Source: Candidatus Mediterraneibacter pullistercoris
GTDB taxonomy: Bacteria; Bacillota; Clostridia; Lachnospirales; Lachnospiraceae
NCBI GenBank assembly: GCA_019116885.1
Contig: DXAU01000073.1
Location: forward strand, 1-64,000
Reading direction: 5' to 3'
Length of the DNA: 64,000 nucleotides
Positions within the stretch are counted from its first letter, which is position 1. Every line of letters begins with the position of its first letter. This document shows, in pieces, positions 43,621-52,723 of this stretch. Below the pieces are notes generated by a model that was not told where the DNA came from, ran no database searches, and saw only the letters and a list, made by a program, of their open reading frames with translations. The position numbers were made by a program, and so were the translations under genes.

Positions 43621-44678
43621 CAGGGGATCTTCAAATGCTGCAGGCACTTATCGACAAACTTGAGCAGACTCGTTCTCTTACCCGGGAAGAATGGATTGCT
43701 CTCATACGCGGACGCTCCCCCGAAGCCGCTGAATATCTCTTCAGGCGCGCAAGGAAGATCCGTGTACAACACTACGGCCATGACATTTATATCCGGGGGC
43801 TCATCGAATTTACGAACTATTGTAAAAACGACTGCTACTACTGCGGCATACGAAAGAGCAATGCGAACGCACAGCGATACCGTCTTTCAAAAGAAGATAT
43901 CCTCTCCTGCTGTGACACAGGATACCGCCTCGGCTTCCGCACATTTGTGCTCCAGGGCGGGGAGGACGGCTGGTTCACTGACGAACGGCTCTCTTCAATC
44001 ATCTCTGAGATCCGCAGACGGTGGCCGGACTGTGCCATCACACTCTCTGCAGGCGAGCGTTCCCGGGAAAGCTACCAGATGCTTTTTGACGCAGGTGCAG
44101 ACCGTTATCTGCTCCGCCACGAGACGTATGACTCTGACCACTATGGAAAACTGCATCCCCCTTCGCTCAGCGCCGCTCACCGGCAGAAATGTCTGTGGGA
44201 TTTAAAAGAGATCGGCTATCAGACAGGGACCGGATTCATGACAGGTTCGCCTTACCAGACTCCGGAGAATCTGGCGGATGACATGCTTTTTCTTGCCAGG
44301 CTCAATCCCCAGATGGTCGGCATCGGCCCTTTCATCCCCCATCATGAGACGCCTTTTGCCCGACAGCCTGCCGGAACCGCAGAACTTACGCTCTACATGC
44401 TGGGACTTATACGGCTCCTGATCCCTGCCGTGCTGCTTCCATCCACCACAGCTCTTGGAACTATCGTCCCGGACGGCAGAGAGCAGGGCATCCTCGCAGG
44501 CGCAAATGTGGTCATGCCGAACCTCTCCCCGCCGCAGGTCCGGGAGAAATATCTGCTCTATGACAACAAGCTCTGTACCGGCGACGAGGCGGCCGAGAGT
44601 CTGAGGAGCTTAAAGAAGAGGATGGAAGCCATTGGCTGCCATATCACTGTCGAACGGGGAGACTCCCTGAACCGATAA
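43617..44678 (+). CDS. hydE: FeFe-hydrogenase H-cluster radical SAM maturase HydE
   Basis: 353 residues. Radical SAM cluster motif CKNDCYYC (in FTNYCKNDCYYCGIRKSN), LQGGEDGWF, and the BATS-domain end. HydE helps form the dithiomethylamine bridge and the organometallic precursor of the H-cluster. Normal length. Translationally coupled to the TM1266-like gene; hydG follows 41 nt later. Confidence 0.95.
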   Translation: MTGDLQMLQALIDKLEQTRSLTREEWIALIRGRSPEAAEYLFRRARKIRVQHYGHDIYIRGLIEFTNYCKNDCYYCGIRKSNANAQRYRLSKEDILSCCDTGYRLGFRTFVLQGGEDGWFTDERLSSIISEIRRRWPDCAITLSAGERSRESYQMLFDAGADRYLLRHETYDSDHYGKLHPPSLSAAHRQKCLWDLKEIGYQTGTGFMTGSPYQTPENLADDMLFLARLNPQMVGIGPFIPHHETPFARQPAGTAELTLYMLGLIRLLIPAVLLPSTTALGTIVPDGREQGILAGANVVMPNLSPPQVREKYLLYDNKLCTGDEAAESLRSLKKRMEAIGCHITVERGDSLNR

Positions 44679-44719
44679 TATAAATACAGGAAAAATAATA
44701 TGAAAAGGAGAGATAAGCT

Positions 44720-46141
44720 ATGTATGACGTTCATTCAAAATGTGCAGATGATTTCATCAGCCACGAGGAGATCCTTGATACACTTGCCTATGCAGACGAA
44801 AACAAAGAGAACATCGAACTGATCGACTCGATCATCGAAAAAGCCAGAAAGAGGAAGGGACTCTCCCACAGAGAGGCCTCTGTCCTGCTCGCCTGTCCTG
44901 TCAAAGAAAAAAACGAAGAAATCTACCGCCTGGCAGAACAGATCAAGAAAGACTTCTACGGAAACCGCATCGTCATGTTTGCGCCGCTGTATCTGTCAAA
45001 CTACTGCATCAACGGCTGTACATACTGCCCGTATCATGCAAAGAACAAGCGTATCCCGAGAAAACAGCTTTCTCAGGAGGAGATCAGAAGAGAAGTCATC
45101 GCGCTCCAGGACATGGGACACAAGCGCCTTGCCCTCGAGGCAGGAGAAGACCCTGTGCGCAATACGATGGACTATTATCTGAAATCTATCGAGACGATCT
45201 ACAGTATCAAGCACAAAAACGGCGCCATACGCCGCGTGAACATCAATATCGCCGCGACAACAGCAGACAACTACCGCCTCCTGAAAGAAGCAGGGATCGG
45301 CACATACATCCTCTTCCAGGAGACTTATCACAAGGAAAGCTACCTCGAACTCCATCCGACCGGACCGAAACATGATTACAACTATCACACAGAGGCAATG
45401 GACCGCGCCATGGAAGGCGGCATCGACGATGTGGGCTTAGGCGTTCTCTTCGGGCTGGACAAATACCGCTACGAATTTGCCGGACTCCTGATGCACGCGG
45501 AACATCTCGAAGCAGCGTTTGGCGTCGGTCCGCACACGATCAGCGTGCCAAGGCTCAAACACGCGGATGATATCAACCCGGACGACTTCGACAACGGAAT
45601 CGACGACGACACATTCGCAAAGATCGTGGCCTGCATCCGCATCGCGGTTCCTTACACAGGAATGATCATTTCCACAAGAGAAAACCAGAAGACAAGGGAG
45701 CGTGTTCTGCATCTTGGCGTCTCGCAGATCAGCGGTGGTTCCAGGACGAGCGTGGGCGGCTACTATGAACCGGAACCAGAAGATGAGAAATCCGAGCAGT
45801 TCGACGTCAGCGACAACCGGACCCTGGACGAAGTCGTTCGCTGGCTCATGGAGATGGACTATATCCCCAGTTTCTGCACTGCCTGTTACCGCGAAGGCCG
45901 CACAGGAGACCGGTTCATGTCACTGTGCAAGAGCGGCCAGATCCAGAACTGCTGTCATCCAAACGCACTGATGACGCTCAAAGAATACCTGATGGACTAT
46001 GCATCTCCTGAGACAAAAACAATCGGGGACCGGCTCATCGAGCGCGAAGTTCTCAATGTGCCAAATGAGAGAGCTCGTTCTGTCGTGCTGGAGAATCTCA
46101 GACTGATAGAACAGGATAACAGAAGAGATTTCCGTTTCTGA
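44720..46141 (+). CDS. hydG: FeFe-hydrogenase H-cluster radical SAM maturase HydG
   Basis: 473 residues. Radical SAM motif CINGCTYC, LALEAGEDP, and the C-terminal second-cluster domain with CTACYREGRTGDRFM and CCHPNA. HydG cleaves tyrosine to CO, cyanide and p-cresol and makes an Fe(CO)(CN)-cysteine synthon. Strong AAAAGGAG. hydF, the scaffold GTPase gene, is not next to it and not in the window. Confidence 0.95.
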   Translation: MYDVHSKCADDFISHEEILDTLAYADENKENIELIDSIIEKARKRKGLSHREASVLLACPVKEKNEEIYRLAEQIKKDFYGNRIVMFAPLYLSNYCINGCTYCPYHAKNKRIPRKQLSQEEIRREVIALQDMGHKRLALEAGEDPVRNTMDYYLKSIETIYSIKHKNGAIRRVNINIAATTADNYRLLKEAGIGTYILFQETYHKESYLELHPTGPKHDYNYHTEAMDRAMEGGIDDVGLGVLFGLDKYRYEFAGLLMHAEHLEAAFGVGPHTISVPRLKHADDINPDDFDNGIDDDTFAKIVACIRIAVPYTGMIISTRENQKTRERVLHLGVSQISGGSRTSVGGYYEPEPEDEKSEQFDVSDNRTLDEVVRWLMEMDYIPSFCTACYREGRTGDRFMSLCKSGQIQNCCHPNALMTLKEYLMDYASPETKTIGDRLIEREVLNVPNERARSVVLENLRLIEQDNRRDFRF

Positions 46142-46171
46142 ACTTCTCAGCCGCACGGCTCTCTCCCCTCC

Positions 46172-46209
46172 GTACAGAAAAAAGCGTCCGAAGACGCTTT
46201 TTTCTGTAC
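46172..46209. terminator. Bidirectional terminator between hydG and pfkB
   Basis: Perfect 17-bp arms GTACAGAAAAAAGCGTC (46172-46188) and GACGCTTTTTTCTGTAC (46193-46209) around CGAA. A-tract and T-tract allow termination on both strands for these converging genes. Confidence 0.92.
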
Positions 46210-46231
46210 CCAATGTTTTTGCTTTGCATTT

Positions 46232-47137
46232 TTATCTGATCTTTTCATAAAGAGCCATAATCTCATCTCTGGCTGCAAGATGCTCTGAGAACGCGCTCGC
46301 GCTTCCTGCGGCAATCCCCATGAGAAACGCATGCCTGTAGTCCTGTTTCTCCATCCATCCGGAGATAAACCCGGCTACCATCGAATCACCCGATCCGACA
46401 GAATTCACGAGAATCCCTTTCGGAGCCGGAGCATCATATACCGTTCCGTCTTCTGCTGCAAGCACCGCGCCTTCCGCCGCCAGTGAGACCAGAACATTCC
46501 GGGCACCCATATTCTGAAGTTTCCTGGCGCAGGGAACTGCTTCCTCTCTTGTTTTTAACTCTGTCCCAAAAATGTCTCCCAGCTCATGGCTGTTCGGCTT
46601 AATAAGGAACGGGCGGTATTTCAGTACGTTCAGAAGCAGTTCTCCCGCAGCATCCACGACAGAAGTAACTCCTCTCCCGCCAATCAGCTCCAGTATTCGG
46701 CTGTAGATATCTGCCGGCATTGAAGCCGGAACACTTCCGGCCAGAATAAGCACATCGCCTTCTCTGAGCGTTTCCAGTTTCTCCATCAGTTCTGAAAGTT
46801 TTTCTCTGCTGATATCCGGGCCCATTCCATTGATCTCTGTCCCGTCAGCACTTTTCAGCTTGATATTAATACGGGAGATCCCCTCTCCGACACGGATGAA
46901 ATCAGACGGTATCCCTGCCTCTTCTGTTCTGCGGGCAATCTCATCCCCTGTGAATCCTGCGATAAATCCGAGAGCAGTATTCGTGACGCCGAGATTTGTC
47001 AGAATTGTGGATACATTGATCCCTTTTCCGCCCGGAAGAATAAGTTCCGAACTCGTACGATTCGTCAGACCCAGTCTGAAGTCATCGACAGAAACAATAT
47101 AATCCAGAGACGGATTAAAAGTAACCGTATAGATCAT
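46232..47137 (-). CDS. PfkB-family sugar kinase, 1-phosphofructokinase-like
   Basis: 301 residues. N-terminal MIYTVTFNPSLDYIV and PGGKGINVS, and the C-terminal anion-hole motif NSVGSGDSMVAGF. This branch includes 1-phosphofructokinase (FruK) and tagatose-6-phosphate kinase (LacC). No fruA/fruR genes are adjacent; it follows the HD and ParA genes, so its substrate cannot be set by context. ATG 47137 (GGAGG) replaces a much longer open frame. Confidence 0.88.
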   Translation of the reverse strand: MIYTVTFNPSLDYIVSVDDFRLGLTNRTSSELILPGGKGINVSTILTNLGVTNTALGFIAGFTGDEIARRTEEAGIPSDFIRVGEGISRINIKLKSADGTEINGMGPDISREKLSELMEKLETLREGDVLILAGSVPASMPADIYSRILELIGGRGVTSVVDAAGELLLNVLKYRPFLIKPNSHELGDIFGTELKTREEAVPCARKLQNMGARNVLVSLAAEGAVLAAEDGTVYDAPAPKGILVNSVGSGDSMVAGFISGWMEKQDYRHAFLMGIAAGSASAFSEHLAARDEIMALYEKIR

Positions 47138-47166
47138 CTTGTATCCTCCATATTTTCTGCATGTAT

Positions 47167-47949
47167 CTACTGGTCGATCTCTTTCGTCAGTTTCATATAT
47201 TCCTTTGCGCTCCGGCTGCTCTTTTTGTAGGCCATGACCGGCGCATTGTTGTCCTGCGACCACTCCACACCGCTGTCTATCCGGATATATGTATCGAACA
47301 CTTTCACATCGTCGAGCTCTCTAAGGGTATCGAGTGTCTGCCGGAAATAGTTCTTCCTCGTATCAACTTTCGTGATGACGATGCCGCCCAGTTTCAAATC
47401 CGGCGCAATCTGCTTTACCTGGTCGAGAAATTCAAACATATTGCCGAGTCCGAACAGTCCCCAGGGGGAGGCTTCCACCGGAATAATGACCTCGTCCGAC
47501 GCACAGAGGATGTTCATCACCCACCCGCCCAGCGTCGGCGGCGCATCAATCAGTATATAATCATATTCTCCGGACTCTCTGATGCTTGAAATACTCTTCT
47601 TCAGGATATATTCTCTCTGCCATTTCGTAAACAGTTCATACTCGATGGAACTCATCAGCGTGGAGGACGGGATCAGATCCAGGTTCTCATAATCCGTATG
47701 TATAATATAGTCTTTCAGATCATCCTGTCTGCGTATTCCTTCATAGAGATTCCTGTTCCCCTGCGCAAGTGCAAGCACAGTGTCCTCGTCAAAAAGGGAG
47801 AGGGAGAGATTCAGCTGCATGTCTCCGTCGATGAGCAGCACTTTCCGGCCGAGCTGCGTCAGGCCGTATCCTACGTTGGAACATGTGGTCGACTTGCCGC
47901 TCCCACCTTTGTTATTCGCAAAACAGATCACTTTTGTCTTAGCCGCCAT
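47167..47949 (-). CDS. ParA/MinD-superfamily ATPase
   Basis: 260 residues. Deviant Walker A KGGSGKST (14-21), switch I-like LLIDGDMQLNLSLS, and DAPPTLGGWVMN. Resembles Soj/ParA chromosome or plasmid partition ATPases. No parB or parS site is next to it; instead it overlaps an HD gene and precedes a sugar kinase. It may therefore position something other than DNA. ATG 47949 with AAAGGAG. Confidence 0.88.
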   Translation of the reverse strand: MAAKTKVICFANNKGGSGKSTTCSNVGYGLTQLGRKVLLIDGDMQLNLSLSLFDEDTVLALAQGNRNLYEGIRRQDDLKDYIIHTDYENLDLIPSSTLMSSIEYELFTKWQREYILKKSISSIRESGEYDYILIDAPPTLGGWVMNILCASDEVIIPVEASPWGLFGLGNMFEFLDQVKQIAPDLKLGGIVITKVDTRKNYFRQTLDTLRELDDVKVFDTYIRIDSGVEWSQDNNAPVMAYKKSSRSAKEYMKLTKEIDQ

Positions 47950-48526
47950 GCTGTCTGTCTCCTTTCTGCCACTCAGCGCGCGCAGGTCCCGGTCCAAAGT
48001 TCTTGTCAATAAGCCGGCAGTACTCTTCATATGCCGCCACCCCTTGAAACCGCTCTGCCAGCGCATCTCTGATCTCTTTATAATACCATGCCAGCGCGGA
48101 TTTGCTCTGCATGCGGAATCTTTTCCAGAGCTCATCTCCGGCCACCGGATAGTCACGGTCGATATCGCGCATATTGGAAAGCTTGTCCGCAAGGCCAATC
48201 ATCTGCACTTCGAGAGGCGCATTTCTCAGCCGTTTGATCGTCGCTCCTTTGCGCTTCTCCCAGCTCAGTGATTTGTCCTCGCTCTCCTGGGCAACCATAT
48301 CGGCTACACGCCCGCCAAACCGCAGCTTTAATATATCCCACGTAACGCCGCTGCAATCCTCGATCGTATCATGCAGTACAGCCGCACAGATCACTTCTTC
48401 GTCTTTCGTCATTGTTGACACAATATCCGCCACCTCGATGGGATGGACGATATACGGCCGCCTTGTCCCTTTCCGAAACTGTCCTTCGTGCGCCTTCGTC
48501 GCAAACTCCATTGCGTCATCTATCAT
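47939..48526 (-). CDS. HD-domain hydrolase (RelA/SpoT HD-like)
   Basis: 195 residues. Metal motif H28 (IVHPIEVA) and H52-D53 (AAVLHDTIED), then a helical domain with LADKLSNMRDIDRDYP, as in the hydrolase half of SpoT/Mesh1. The synthetase domain is absent, so it may be a small alarmone hydrolase (SAH) or another nucleotide phosphohydrolase. ATG 48526 after GGAGG. Overlaps ParA by 11 nt. A small alarmone synthetase is encoded at 57759. Confidence 0.85.
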   Translation of the reverse strand: MIDDAMEFATKAHEGQFRKGTRRPYIVHPIEVADIVSTMTKDEEVICAAVLHDTIEDCSGVTWDILKLRFGGRVADMVAQESEDKSLSWEKRKGATIKRLRNAPLEVQMIGLADKLSNMRDIDRDYPVAGDELWKRFRMQSKSALAWYYKEIRDALAERFQGVAAYEEYCRLIDKNFGPGPARAEWQKGDRQHGG

Positions 48527-48720
48527 GTCATATCCTCCGCCAAGACCTGTCTCTCCGGTCTGAAACACTCCGGGTTACACGCTTTCCAATGTACTAGTTG
48601 ACAAATAAATTTTAACACAAGGCCGGAACAAGTACAATGAAAAGTCTCTTAACTTATTTCACTTTTGATATTCCACCGGAACCACAGCTATGCTATACTG
48701 TAACAATGGAGAGACAACAT

Positions 48721-49452
48721 ATGGAAAAGAAAAATATCCTTGTGACCGGTTCCTCGAGAGGCATCGGGCGCGCCTGTGCCCTCGCCTTTGCAGAAGGCGG
48801 TCATCATGTATTCATAAACTGCAGAAGCTCCCTTGACCAGCTTCGGGAGACAGAGCGCCAGATAACAGAAGCAGGCGGAAGCTGTACGATGCTCCCCGGC
48901 GATGTCAGCAGCCCCGGCGATGTGCGCGCCATGTTTGACCAGATCGCCGCTTCCTGCGGGGGACTTGATGTTCTCGTCAACAATGCCGGATGTGCGTATT
49001 TCGGACTGCTCACTGATATGTCGGATGAGGACTGGCGGGCTGTGATTGACACGAATCTGTCCTCTGCTTTTTACTGCTGCCGCGCAGCGCTCCCTTATAT
49101 GATCCCGCGCAGAACGGGGAAGATCATCAATATCTCTTCCATGTGGGGGACTTCCGGCGCTTCCTGCGAGGCCGCCTATTCCGCCGCCAAATCAGGGCTG
49201 CACGGACTGACGAGGGCTCTCGCAAAAGAACTGGCACCCAGCAATATACAGGTGAACGCCCTGGCATGCGGGGTGATCGATACCGAAATGAACGCAGTAC
49301 TTGACGCCGCAGAACGCGCTGCTCTGGAGGAGGAGATACCTGCAGGCCGGTACGGCACTGCAGAGGAAGCCGCGCAAATGGTTCTCCTGCTCTCAGAAGC
49401 TCCCTCTTATCTGACCGGACAGATCATCGGTCTGGACGGCGGGATGATATAA
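48721..49452 (+). CDS. SDR-family oxidoreductase (FabG-like)
   Basis: 243 residues. TGSSRGIGRA cofactor loop, NNAG, and catalytic Ser-Tyr-Lys (NISSMWG...AAYSAAKSG). C-terminal LTGQIIGLDGGMI is typical of FabG-like 3-oxoacyl-ACP reductases, but a stand-alone copy may act on other ketones. ATG 48721 with GGAGA ahead; an upstream TATACT (~48693-48698) with TTCCAC 17 nt ahead is a weak promoter. The PduB-like gene follows 52 nt later. Confidence 0.87.
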   Translation: MEKKNILVTGSSRGIGRACALAFAEGGHHVFINCRSSLDQLRETERQITEAGGSCTMLPGDVSSPGDVRAMFDQIAASCGGLDVLVNNAGCAYFGLLTDMSDEDWRAVIDTNLSSAFYCCRAALPYMIPRRTGKIINISSMWGTSGASCEAAYSAAKSGLHGLTRALAKELAPSNIQVNALACGVIDTEMNAVLDAAERAALEEEIPAGRYGTAEEAAQMVLLLSEAPSYLTGQIIGLDGGMI

Positions 49453-49504
49453 GTTCTTACAGACAGTAGTATTTTTATTCATGGATCGACAGGAGACGTA
49501 TCGG

Positions 49505-50230
49505 ATGATAAATGTAAACGATCTGACAAAAATCCCAACAAACTGTTCTCTGACAGAGTTTGTCGGCACAACTGTGCTCGATACCATCGGGCTTGTCATA
49601 CCCGGAGCCGACGCTTCTCTGCTCCGGCAGATGCACCTGAAAAAGCCTTATAAAAGTCTTGGCCTTATCAGCTCCCGCACGGGAGCCGCAGGACAGATCA
49701 ACGCAGTGGACGAAGCTGTAAAATCGACCAATACAGAAGTTGTATCCATCGAACTCCCCCGCGATACAAAGGGCTGGGGCGGTCATGGGTGTTTTATCAT
49801 TCTGGGCGGTGAAAATGTCTCAGATGTGAGACGGGCAGTTGAGATCTCGCTGGAATATATCAGAAAATATGCAGGAGAACTGTACATCAGCCAGGCGGGG
49901 CATCTGGAATTTGCCTACTCTGCGTGTGCAGACTCTGCGCTCCACATGGCATTTGACGCCCCGATCGGAAAGCCTTTCGGCTTCTTCTGCGGCTCTCCCG
50001 CTGCGATCGGTCTTGTCATGGCAGATCTGGCCGTCAAATCTTCTTCTGTCGAAGTGATACGCTATATGACGCCGGACAGGGGCACAAGCCACTCGAATGA
50101 GGTAATTGCGGCAGTGACCGGAGATGCTTCCGCTGTAAAGAACGCTGTCCTGACTGCAAGAGAAGTCGGATTAAAGCTGCTTGTATCCATGGGCAGCTAT
50201 CCTGAAACACCATCGGCACCGTTTCTCTAA
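49505..50230 (+). CDS. PduB-type trimeric BMC shell protein, outside a BMC operon
   Basis: 241 residues with two tandem BMC domains. The match to PduB is clear: CSLTEFVGTTVLDTIGLVIP, AVDEAVKSTNTEVVSIELPR, DTKGWGGHGCFIILGG, AGHLEFAYSACADSALHMAF and GTSHSNEVI. Such trimers form shell tiles with a gated central pore. It has the short PduB-prime-like N-terminus, without the cargo-binding extension. ATG 49505 (AGGAG) is preferred to 49481. It lies 45 kb from the BMC genes at the left edge, alone with an SDR gene, which is unusual. Confidence 0.9.
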   Translation: MINVNDLTKIPTNCSLTEFVGTTVLDTIGLVIPGADASLLRQMHLKKPYKSLGLISSRTGAAGQINAVDEAVKSTNTEVVSIELPRDTKGWGGHGCFIILGGENVSDVRRAVEISLEYIRKYAGELYISQAGHLEFAYSACADSALHMAFDAPIGKPFGFFCGSPAAIGLVMADLAVKSSSVEVIRYMTPDRGTSHSNEVIAAVTGDASAVKNAVLTAREVGLKLLVSMGSYPETPSAPFL

Positions 50231-50235
50231 ACGGT
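50218..50235. terminator. Small hairpin at the pduB/hflX junction
   Basis: ACCGTTT (50218-50224), CTCT loop, AAACGGT (50229-50235), containing the stop codon of the PduB-like gene. It lies between converging genes; weak, with no U-run. Confidence 0.4.
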
Positions 50236-50242
50236 GTGCACC

Positions 50243-51478
50243 TCATAGTTTCCCATATACGTCTTCCGGCACGTATGCTTTCACTTCTATGCCCTCGGGA
50301 ACGTATTTCTCAGAGATGAGCTGTCCGCGGTTTCGGATGACCTGAATCTTTCCAGCTTCCGAAAAGTCATACAGGCGCTCGATATATATCTGTTCCCTCC
50401 TCAGTATCTCAAGCAGGGCCTTTTTTAATTCCTCCATCCCCTGTCCCGTCTTCGCTGATGTCGGAATCGAGTAATCCGCCCGGAAATCACGCGGCCTCAC
50501 CGGATCATCCAGCTTGTCCTGCTTATTGAAAAGCGTCACCACCGGACGGTCCTCTGCGCCGAGCTGGCGCAGGGTGTCATAGACGACATGCATCTGCTCA
50601 TCCATCTGAGGATTCGATGCGTCTGCCACGTGGATAATGATATCTGCATACCGGACCTCCTCGAGTGTGCTTTTGAATGCCTCAACGAGATGATGGGGAA
50701 GCTTCCGGATAAACCCTACTGTGTCCGTGAGAAGAATCTGCTGCGTATCATCAAGGGTCAGAGCGCGGGTCGTTGTATCGAGCGTGGAGAAGAGCATAGC
50801 GTCTTCCACGATCCCCGCATCTGTCAGTACATTCTCGATACTGCTCTTCCCGGCGGAAGTATACCCTACCAGCGCCGCCACTTTCATCCCTGACTGTCTG
50901 CGCTGAGAACGAATCAGTTCTCTGTGTTTTTCCACATCCCGCAGATCTCTCTTGAGTCTGCTGATCCGCTCTCTGATCAGACGCCTGTCCATCTCCAGCT
51001 TCTTCTCCCCCGGGCCTCTTGTCCCGATGCCGCCGCCCAGACGGGAAAGCGATCTTCCAAGCCCGGTAAGACGCGATGAGCGGTATCTTAACTGTGCCAG
51101 TTCCACCTGGATCTTTCCTTCCCCCGATACAGCGCGTGCTGCAAAGATATCCAGAATAAGGAGGGTTCGGTCGATGATCTTGCAGGAAAGTTCCGCTTCC
51201 AGAGTGCCAAGCTGAGCGCTGGTCAGTTCATCGTCACAGATGATTCCCGTGGCATCTGTCTCCCATATCAGTTCTTTTAATTCCGCCAGTTTCCCCTTGC
51301 CCACATAAGTCGCAGGGTGAGCGCTCTCCCGTGTCTGAATCAGCTTTCCTGTCACTTCTGCATCTGCGGTCTTGGCCAGTTCTGCCAGCTCATCGAGAGA
51401 ACGCTCCGCCATTTCCCGGCTTCCGGTATCAAGTCCGACAAGGATGACCCTCTCATTGATATGTTCTGTTTCGTGCAT
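50243..51478 (-). CDS. hflX: Ribosome-associated GTPase HflX
   Basis: 411 residues. N-terminal HflX domain (GTLEAELSCKIIDRT, GIGTRGPGEKKLEMDRR), then an Obg-type G domain with Walker A GYTSAGKSSIENVL, DTVGFI and NKQD. It splits or rescues stalled ribosomes under stress. ATG 51478 (GGGAG) gives the family start MHETEHINERVILVG. Confidence 0.93.
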   Translation of the reverse strand: MHETEHINERVILVGLDTGSREMAERSLDELAELAKTADAEVTGKLIQTRESAHPATYVGKGKLAELKELIWETDATGIICDDELTSAQLGTLEAELSCKIIDRTLLILDIFAARAVSGEGKIQVELAQLRYRSSRLTGLGRSLSRLGGGIGTRGPGEKKLEMDRRLIRERISRLKRDLRDVEKHRELIRSQRRQSGMKVAALVGYTSAGKSSIENVLTDAGIVEDAMLFSTLDTTTRALTLDDTQQILLTDTVGFIRKLPHHLVEAFKSTLEEVRYADIIIHVADASNPQMDEQMHVVYDTLRQLGAEDRPVVTLFNKQDKLDDPVRPRDFRADYSIPTSAKTGQGMEELKKALLEILRREQIYIERLYDFSEAGKIQVIRNRGQLISEKYVPEGIEVKAYVPEDVYGKL

Positions 51479-51563
51479 AGATTCTCCCTTTCTTTTCCGC
51501 ATATGTTCAAGCGCCAATGTACAGGGGAAAACAGCTCCACAGCAGCTGGCTGTCTGCTGCGAT

Positions 51564-52136
51564 CTACAGAAGGCGGATCACGAACACCGGCAGGGGCGGA
51601 TCATTCCTCCTGTTATAATAGCTGTGAACGATCACAAGCCACTGTTTTGCATCCAGTTCTTTCAAATATGCCAGCAGAGCATCACGCTCTTCGTATCCCG
51701 TATCGCCGCCGCTGTAGATGCACAGGCTCATGACGCCTCCCGTTTTCAGAAGTTTCAGCCCTTTCTCCACAGCCTTAAGGCTCGTCCCAGGTTTCGTTGC
51801 GATCATATGATCTCCGCCCGGCATATAGCCAAAATTAAACATGATGACAGCAGCCTCTTCCTCTACATATCTGTCCATGTTTTCGTGGCCGTCGCAGATC
51901 AGCACCGCCTGTTCTGCACATCCTGATCTTAAGAGACGGTCTTTTGTCTGTTCCACCGCTTCCGGCTGAATGTCAAAACCATACACCCGGCCTCTCTTTC
52001 CGGCCATCAGACAGAGAAATTCCGTATCATGCCCCCGTCCGCAGGTCGCATCGATGCAGCAGTCTCCCTCGTGTATATAGTCTCTCAGGAAATGGTGGCA
52101 GTATTCTGTGATCTGATAATTCCTTTTTATATGCAT
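51564..52136 (-). CDS. mnmM: tRNA MnmM-type SAM methyltransferase (YtqB family)
   Basis: 190 residues. SAM site DATCGRGHDTEFL, FNFGYMPGGDH and NRRNDPPLPVFVIRLL identify the YtqB/MnmM family, which methylates the 5-aminomethyl group of tRNA wobble 2-thiouridine. Length normal. Same strand as hflX and the TPR lipoprotein. Confidence 0.88.
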   Translation of the reverse strand: MHIKRNYQITEYCHHFLRDYIHEGDCCIDATCGRGHDTEFLCLMAGKRGRVYGFDIQPEAVEQTKDRLLRSGCAEQAVLICDGHENMDRYVEEEAAVIMFNFGYMPGGDHMIATKPGTSLKAVEKGLKLLKTGGVMSLCIYSGGDTGYEERDALLAYLKELDAKQWLVIVHSYYNRRNDPPLPVFVIRLL

Positions 52137-52159
52137 GCCATCTTTTCTTTCTGAACGCT

Positions 52160-52720
52160 CTATCTCGTCTCCAGAAATTCCGCTTCTTTCTGGACCGTCT
52201 CATCATCCGGATAATCTTCCAGATACTCTGTCACCTTCTGCCTGGCACTCTCCCAGTCTGCCTGCTGTTCATAGCAGACGATCTCGTTGTATCTCATCTC
52301 TTTGACAAGCTCTGTGCCCGCCTTGTCCTCTCCGTCAGATGTATGCGTAAGCGCAAGTCCTGACTGAATATAACTGAGAGCTGCTGCGTAATCTCCTGTC
52401 TGCATCGCGCAGATCCCCATCAGATTATAGAGCTGGACGCTCGGCTGTATGCCGTTGTCCACCGCCTGGACGAACGCTGCCAGAGCGCCTTCATAATCTT
52501 CCATCTCATAGCAGGCCATCCCCAGCCCCCGGTATCCTCCGGCAGCTTCCTCTTTATCGCCGCTTTTGGTCAGCTCCTCAAACTGCGCCTTCGCTTCTTC
52601 ATACTCTCCCTTTTCCAGCGCGTTCACACCTGCTTTCTGCGGACTGGAACAGCCGCAAAAAAGTCCTGCGGCCGCCACAGCCAATATCATAATTCTGATA
52701 AATTTTGTCTTTATTTTCAT
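52160..52720 (-). CDS. TPR-repeat lipoprotein
   Basis: 186 residues. Lipoprotein signal with lipobox LFCGC (Cys23), then three to four TPR units (EKGEYEEAKAQFEELTKSG; YEMEDYEGALAAFVQAVDNG; MQTGDYAAALSYIQSGLALT). Anchored outside the membrane, probably a scaffold. Only 3 nt separate it from the P-type ATPase gene upstream, so it may belong to the same metal-homeostasis transcript. Confidence 0.85.
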   Translation of the reverse strand: MKIKTKFIRIMILAVAAAGLFCGCSSPQKAGVNALEKGEYEEAKAQFEELTKSGDKEEAAGGYRGLGMACYEMEDYEGALAAFVQAVDNGIQPSVQLYNLMGICAMQTGDYAAALSYIQSGLALTHTSDGEDKAGTELVKEMRYNEIVCYEQQADWESARQKVTEYLEDYPDDETVQKEAEFLETR

Positions 52721-52723
52721 ATC

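Noticed and set aside
43617-46141. Complete hydEFG set
   Set aside because: Only hydE and hydG are present; no HydF-like GTPase was found in the window, so a full maturation set cannot be claimed here.
47167-47949. Plasmid or chromosome origin with parA
   Set aside because: No parB, parS, dnaA boxes or replication genes are near; ParA is in a metabolic-looking operon.
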